NCBI GenBank assembly: GCA_910585655.1
Contig: CAJUFW010000138.1
Coordinates: 1 to 9,363, forward strand
DNA: 9,363 nt
Origin: an uncultured Lachnospiraceae bacterium
GTDB lineage: Bacteria > Bacillota_A > Clostridia > Lachnospirales > Lachnospiraceae
Direction: 5' to 3'
Shown: positions 6,477-9,363 of the stretch, piece after piece
How the letters are laid out: every line of letters begins with the position of its first letter
How positions within the stretch are numbered: the first letter of the stretch is position 1
Notes under the pieces: model-generated
What the model was told of the DNA's origin: nothing
Database searches by the model: none
Seen by the model: the letters and a program-made list of their open reading frames with translations, nothing else
Made by a program: the position numbers and the translations under genes

Positions 6477-6767
6477 AATGCTTCTCCTTCCTCAAACAAA
6501 GCTAGCGAATCCTCCTCTATCCAGAAATATTTTTCCGTCCATCCGGTAATCCCACCGTAATATTCGACCTCCTGGATTAAAGTCCTGATTTCCAGATTCG
6601 TTTGTGTTCGATGCTCCGGTTCCAACCACTCCTCCGGAAGCTCCCAAACGTAAATTTGTAAAACAGGATTCCCTATTGAAACACCATACATGTATATAAT
6701 GATAAGAAAAAACAATGCAAAAATTAAAAGTAATTTACGGCTATGAAGCAGCTTATATACTTCCCAT
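6473..6767 (-). pseudogene. Truncated, frameshifted ABC-2-type permease (N-terminal fragment)
   Basis: The translation matches residues 10 to about 101 of the 5401-6366 permease (YKLLHSRKLLL, one membrane segment, PVLQIYVWELPEEW, YYGGITGWTEKYFWIEE) and then stops at TGA 6475-6473 after EEGEAL. The remaining two thirds, including five membrane segments, are gone. The start is also damaged: a strong AAGGAGGGG (6774-6782) precedes ATG 6767, but that ATG reads only MGSI then stop, because about 17 nt appear lost between it and codon 9. The in-frame GTG at 6826 has no ribosome binding site. Most likely this is a duplicate that has decayed. It is still downstream of a good promoter and forms the leader of the operon. 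Confidence 0.75.
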
Positions 6768-6858
6768 GCTGTTCCCCTCCTTTTTTGCTTCTGATAAAGT
6801 AGTATTCGTTCTATTCCGTTCCTCACATATTTTTGTTAATATAATTTACCTTTAGTTC

Positions 6859-6887
6859 ATTTTATCATAGAATCCTAATTTATGCAA
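6859..6887 (-). promoter_or_regulatory. Promoter of the permease/ATPase operon
   Basis: Minus strand: TTGCAT (6887-6882), 17-bp spacer, TAAAAT (6864-6859) preceded by TGA, giving an extended -10. It sits in the gap between the 6920-7906 gene and the broken permease. No terminator separates the downstream genes to 1454, and spacings are short except the 130 nt before the last gene. The -35 is weak (3/6). No copy of the long dyad lies nearby, so this operon is probably not under the same direct control. Confidence 0.55.
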
Positions 6888-6919
6888 TGCTTTTTAATTT
6901 CCATTCATTTTTAAAAAAG

Positions 6920-7906
6920 CTATTCCATAAAGCTATCTATATCTTCCCATTCCAGCCACCATTCAATCTGACCAGATGGCATATTCAAGAATCCTACTGG
7001 CCAACTATCCGAAAGACATAAAATATAACGTTTTCTTGTTTCTTGCAATGCAAGCAATCCGTTTGGAATCAGATTTTCCCTTTTTTCTGGCAGAGTTATT
7101 TGTAAAAAAACTTTTATTTTATCACTACCTCTGTGAGACACACGAAAAAACCGTTTCCATTCCTCTATTTTTTTTACTATCTTTTTTGTATTTTCATCCC
7201 GTTCTTTTTCTTGCCTTTCCTGATTTTTTAAATACCTTTCAGAAGCATTTGGCAAAAAACTTTCTTCATTAAAAGAAATCTGTTCTGCTAATTTCAATAT
7301 TTCTTCTTTAGAAATCAGAAGAGTATTGGCAAGAAACAAATATTGTATTTTGGTATCTGGTACATAAAACAATACAACATGATCACGCTCTATGGTATGA
7401 GCTATTAACTCATCAAAATTTTCCTCCTCTCCGCTCAAACCAAATAATTCCCCAAAATCCGCCATAACATAAGGAGCCTGAGAAAATACTCCATACACTG
7501 CTTGCACCTCATTATTCTCCCCTTTGGATAATACTACAGGGGAAAATGATTCCTCACAGTACCCTCTTGTCAGAAAATGACACAATTCATTCTCCAATAT
7601 TTCTGTTTGTAGACAATTATTTTCAAAAATATTATCTATTTCAAGCAAACAAATCTGAAAACAATTTGGAATTTGCTTATAAAAAATTCCTATCCCTTCT
7701 CGATAGGAAAATGGAGGTTCTAATTTCAGAGTAAAACAAGGTGTTTCCATTTCATTTCTTCCATTTTGCTGTAAATCTGACTCCACTATCTTCCACAGTT
7801 GTGAAGCTTTCAATCTTTTAGGATAAAGAAATAGTATCATACCACTTATTAAAAAAATTCCAATACTTGCCAAAACAAAATATTTTTTATTTCGATTCTT
7901 TTTCAT
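6920..7906 (-). CDS. Membrane-anchored extracytoplasmic protein of unknown function
   Basis: Not recognised. 328 aa with a basic N-terminus (MKKNRNKK), one membrane segment (about 9-28) and roughly 300 residues predicted outside the cell. There is no lipobox cysteine, so this looks like an uncleaved anchor rather than a lipoprotein. Residues 222-254 form a strongly charged probable helix (ERYLKNQERQEKERDENTKK). Seven cysteines lie in the soluble part (57, 82, 86, 98, 109, 117, 297). The ATG at 7906 lies 14 nt from AAGGAG (7921-7926), rather far, but no nearer in-frame start exists. It has its own promoter (7931-7959) and stands between the peptide/regulator pair and the transporter operon. 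By position it could be an immunity or sensor protein, as LanI proteins accompany LanFEG, but no sequence motif shows this. Confidence 0.8.
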   Translation of the reverse strand: MKKNRNKKYFVLASIGIFLISGMILFLYPKRLKASQLWKIVESDLQQNGRNEMETPCFTLKLEPPFSYREGIGIFYKQIPNCFQICLLEIDNIFENNCLQTEILENELCHFLTRGYCEESFSPVVLSKGENNEVQAVYGVFSQAPYVMADFGELFGLSGEEENFDELIAHTIERDHVVLFYVPDTKIQYLFLANTLLISKEEILKLAEQISFNEESFLPNASERYLKNQERQEKERDENTKKIVKKIEEWKRFFRVSHRGSDKIKVFLQITLPEKRENLIPNGLLALQETRKRYILCLSDSWPVGFLNMPSGQIEWWLEWEDIDSFME

Positions 7907-7930
7907 TTGGACAGTTCATACTCCTTCTAT

Positions 7931-7959
7931 ATTATAACTCAGTTTGCTATTTTCATCAA
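7931..7959 (-). promoter_or_regulatory. Promoter of the 6920-7906 gene
   Basis: Minus strand: TTGATG (7959-7954), 17-bp spacer, perfect TATAAT (7936-7931). Transcription would start very close to the ribosome binding site AAGGAG at 7921-7926. Confidence 0.65.
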
Positions 7960-7989
7960 AAGACATTCCCAACATAGCAAAATCGCTAT
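7943..7989. repeat. Inverted repeat across the 6920-7906 promoter
   Basis: TTTGCTAT (7943-7950, inside the promoter spacer) and its exact complement ATAGCAAA (7974-7981) are 23 bp apart and flank the -35; another GCTAT follows at 7985-7989, giving a second ATAGC-N6-GCTAT dyad. The placement suggests a regulator site, but 8-bp arms could arise by chance in AT-rich DNA. Confidence 0.35.
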
Positions 7990-8289
7990 TACGGGAGATT
8001 ACTCAAAAACTAAATCTCAAACTATAATTGAGTAAATTAAAAAATACGTAATATGTAGCAGTCAAACTTTGGACTACTTATACCGACTCACAATACCACA
8101 TAAATATTCTAAAAACAACAAGGCTATTGACAAAACCGAAAGCATCTTATAAAGTAAGAGTATCTGAAGCTTTGATGACGTGTTATTTGTAAAATCATTT
8201 TTCGTCTTTGTGTTAACTCTCAATTTTCTGATATAGAATTCTTATCGCTCATTATTTTCCTATCAGAACTTAAATATGTTACTAGATTT
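7960..8289. other. Gene-poor region left of dyad copy 2
   Basis: No convincing gene. It should be transcribed leftward from the promoter at 8290-8319. Only very short minus frames occur, for example a 10-codon one starting MSDKNSISEN (around 8250) behind a weak AGGA. An inverted repeat TTACTCAA (7999-8006)/TTGAGTAA (8028-8035) is present. The stretch about 8070-8115 weakly resembles the leader at 1155-1195, as if the sequence after both dyads had a common, now degenerate, origin. Confidence 0.4.
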
Positions 8290-8319
8290 ATCCTACCATA
8301 TCTTCTCCCCCTTTCTCAA
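8290..8319 (-). promoter_or_regulatory. Leftward promoter beside dyad copy 2
   Basis: Minus strand: TTGAGA (8319-8314), 18-bp spacer, TAGGAT (8295-8290) preceded by TGG. It aligns position for position with the promoter at 1261-1290 but has a weaker -10 (4/6). No clear gene starts within 380 nt downstream, so its product may be a non-coding or short-peptide leader, or read-through into the 6920-7906 gene. Confidence 0.5.
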
Positions 8320-8364
8320 GACAAAGGCTGCACGAAATTTTAAATTTTTCGTGCAGCCTTTGTC
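8320..8364. promoter_or_regulatory. 45-bp perfect dyad operator, copy 2
   Basis: Left arm GACAAAGGCTGCACGAAA (8320-8337), 9-bp AT spacer, right arm TTTCGTGCAGCCTTTGTC (8347-8364): 18 of 18 positions pair. It lies exactly between the -35 boxes of two divergent promoters, 0 bp from the left one and 1 bp from the right one. No U-tract follows on either side. This is the layout of a shared activator site; the TPR regulator encoded 280 bp away is the obvious candidate to bind it (inference). Confidence 0.75.
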
Positions 8365-8365
8365 C

Positions 8366-8394
8366 TAGATATTTTCTTCCTAATATGCTATACT
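8366..8394 (+). promoter_or_regulatory. Promoter of the secreted peptide gene
   Basis: TAGATA (8366-8371), 17-bp spacer, TATACT (8389-8394) with TGC just before it (extended -10). The weak -35 (4/6) directly beside the dyad is what an activator-dependent promoter would look like. A start near 8401 gives a leader of about 30 nt with AAAGGAGG (8417-8424), 7 nt from the ATG. Confidence 0.65.
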
Positions 8395-8431
8395 CTTTTC
8401 AACATTAAAATTACACAAAGGAGGACTTCTT

Positions 8432-8647
8432 ATGAGAAAATCAACAGGTTTCATGAAAAAACTAACAGCTCTTCTTGCCCTGGCATTGGCGCTGACGGTA
8501 ACACTTCCACCAGCTATTCCGTCAAATCCGGAAGCTCCTGGAACAGAGGATAACGAAAACAGCAATGAAAACACCAATCCCAGAAAAGAACCTGGAAATT
8601 CCCCCTGTTCTGATGGAAATGAACCTCCTCTTCCAACACTTAATTAA
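8432..8647 (+). CDS. Small secreted peptide precursor, candidate pheromone
   Basis: A 71-aa precursor with an excellent ribosome binding site. It has a basic start (MRKSTGFMKK), a hydrophobic export segment (about 11-25, LTALLALALALTVTL) and then a Pro/Asn/Glu-rich, probably unstructured stretch ending CSDGNEPPLPTLN. This plan (signal, disposable spacer, short C-terminal active peptide) is that of precursors of the PapR/Phr/NprX kind; the mature form cannot be read from the sequence. It is the only plausible plus-strand gene in the window and the only gene beside dyad copy 2 on that side. It converges on the TPR gene with overlapping stop codons (TTAATTAA, 8640-8647), an arrangement known from some Rgg-SHP pairs. 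No terminator is seen, so its transcript could run antisense into the regulator gene. An alternative is a small secreted antimicrobial or wall-associated peptide. Confidence 0.8.
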   Translation: MRKSTGFMKKLTALLALALALTVTLPPAIPSNPEAPGTEDNENSNENTNPRKEPGNSPCSDGNEPPLPTLN

Positions 8648-9363
8648 TCCTCTTCATAAAATTTTTCTAGATGTTCTTCTATATGCTCTACATTTTTCTG
8701 TATTTCATAAAATCTGGCGAAATCCAAAGCTGCCTCAATACATAGGCGGCTTTTTTCTTTGGTATATCCATCCTTTCCCCAAAGATGTTCCATATTCCAT
8801 CCATAATCATATAATAATACCCTCAATATATCCCCCTGGCAAAGCCGTAACGCCAACTGGATCGCAATTCTTCCTGCTTCCATCGCCTTTTCATACTCTC
8901 CGATATTGCCATACATATTTCCAAGGTTCTGCAATACTCGAATATAATTATCTATGTAATGCTCAATCGCAAACGGCTGGCTCTCATAATATTCTCTCAG
9001 CAACTCCATCCAAGCGATCCCTTCCTTCTGTCTTCCCAGTTTATCATAACTATGCGCCAGGACATTTAGGATCATCGCCTCCTGTCTGGTAAACGCCCAT
9101 TCCTTTAATTCCTCCGGTTCCTTTTCCGGCATCGTCATATGCAACGCTTCCCATACCCTTTCCTGATGTTCCTTTGCACCGATTTCCCCCAAAGAATATA
9201 ACGTTGTCTGCTGCAAAAAAATCAGGTTCTGTTTTGCATAAATACTCTGATCTGCCCTCTTTTCTAAAACAGCCAGCTTTTCCATTACGCCTTCATACCT
9301 TCCAAACTTCGTCTGACTGGAAATCTCCCACATCACATGACACAGTGCCGGATCGCCGACCTG
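8644..9363 (-). CDS. TPR-repeat protein, probable RNPP-type peptide receptor/regulator (5' end outside window)
   Basis: The last 239 residues of a protein whose frame stays open to the right edge (QVGDPALCHVMWEI...), so the start and any N-terminal DNA-binding domain are not seen. It is all-helical, with TPR-like pairs at about 94-127 (LNVLAHSYDKLGRQKEGIAWM), 143-176 (LQNLGNMYGNIGEYEKAMEAG) and 181-218; numbering is from the window edge. RNPP regulators use such repeats to bind imported signal peptides, usually below an N-terminal XRE-type helix-turn-helix. Convergent overlap with a secreted peptide gene and a long dyad at that gene's promoter support a receptor role. GC content appears higher than in the transporter genes. 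The alternative is a TPR protein without a DNA-binding domain, such as a Rap-like phosphatase. The regulator call is inference until the N-terminus is known. Confidence 0.75.
   Translation of the reverse strand, partial: QVGDPALCHVMWEISSQTKFGRYEGVMEKLAVLEKRADQSIYAKQNLIFLQQTTLYSLGEIGAKEHQERVWEALHMTMPEKEPEELKEWAFTRQEAMILNVLAHSYDKLGRQKEGIAWMELLREYYESQPFAIEHYIDNYIRVLQNLGNMYGNIGEYEKAMEAGRIAIQLALRLCQGDILRVLLYDYGWNMEHLWGKDGYTKEKSRLCIEAALDFARFYEIQKNVEHIEEHLEKFYEED

Noticed and set aside
8320..8364. The dyad as an ordinary intrinsic terminator
   Set aside because: Neither strand has a U-tract after the stem, promoters abut both sides, and a second copy has the same promoter arrangement. An operator fits better.
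8380..8577. Minus-strand frame opposite the peptide gene
   Set aside because: The plus frame has a promoter, a strong ribosome binding site and an export segment; the minus frame has none.
8565..9092. A 175-codon plus-strand frame opposite the TPR gene
   Set aside because: The minus frame shows clear TPR repeats; the plus frame has no start signal of its own and reads as low-quality composition.
1..9363. CRISPR array, tRNA or rRNA genes
   Set aside because: No regularly spaced repeats and no tRNA- or rRNA-like sequence seen.

Overview
The window looks like accessory DNA from a low-GC Gram-positive bacterium, most likely a gut clostridium of the Lachnospiraceae type. This is inferred from the AT-rich sequence, the strong AGGAGG-type ribosome binding sites, the use of TTG starts and the gene families present; no marker gene fixes the taxon.

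Layout. Nearly everything is on the minus strand. From right to left: (i) 8644-9363, the C-terminal part of a TPR-repeat protein resembling the peptide-binding half of RNPP (Rgg/PlcR/ComR-like) regulators, whose 5' end lies outside the window. It overlaps tail-to-tail with a plus-strand gene (8432-8647) for a 71-residue secreted peptide precursor. (ii) 8290-8394, a 45-bp dyad set exactly between two divergent promoters. One reads the peptide gene, the other reads leftward into about 380 bp with no convincing gene. (iii) 6920-7906, an unrecognised membrane-anchored extracytoplasmic protein with its own promoter. (iv) A promoter at 6859-6887 followed by a probable operon: a broken permease remnant (6473-6767), a 321-aa permease (5401-6366), an ABC ATPase (4651-5382), a 242-aa permease (3917-4645), a 444-aa permease with a fused degenerate ATPase-like tail (2556-3890) and a 323-aa permease (1454-2425). 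(v) A second copy of the dyad and its leftward promoter (1261-1335), a 190-nt leader with a degenerate peptide-like sequence, a terminator-like hairpin (1010-1066) and another 322-aa permease (21-989).

How the parts may work together. The ATPase has the E-loop (IENP instead of a Q-loop Gln) and FSTGM signature typical of lantibiotic-immunity/BcrA-type transporters. One intact ATPase is therefore accompanied by five intact permease-like proteins and one remnant. Three of these permeases have an extra ~110-residue domain predicted outside the membrane. No bacteriocin biosynthesis enzyme is visible, so this may be a resistance or immunity array, or part of a larger peptide locus.

The most notable structure is the repeated operator. 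The 86-bp blocks at 1261-1346 and 8290-8375 align without gaps at about 84% identity by eye, 42/45 within the dyad, with the promoter spacing kept. This suggests a peptide-pheromone circuit (secreted peptide plus TPR receptor) that autoinduces the peptide gene and also switches on the distant permease gene at 21-989. The sequence patterns are read directly; the circuit is inferred.
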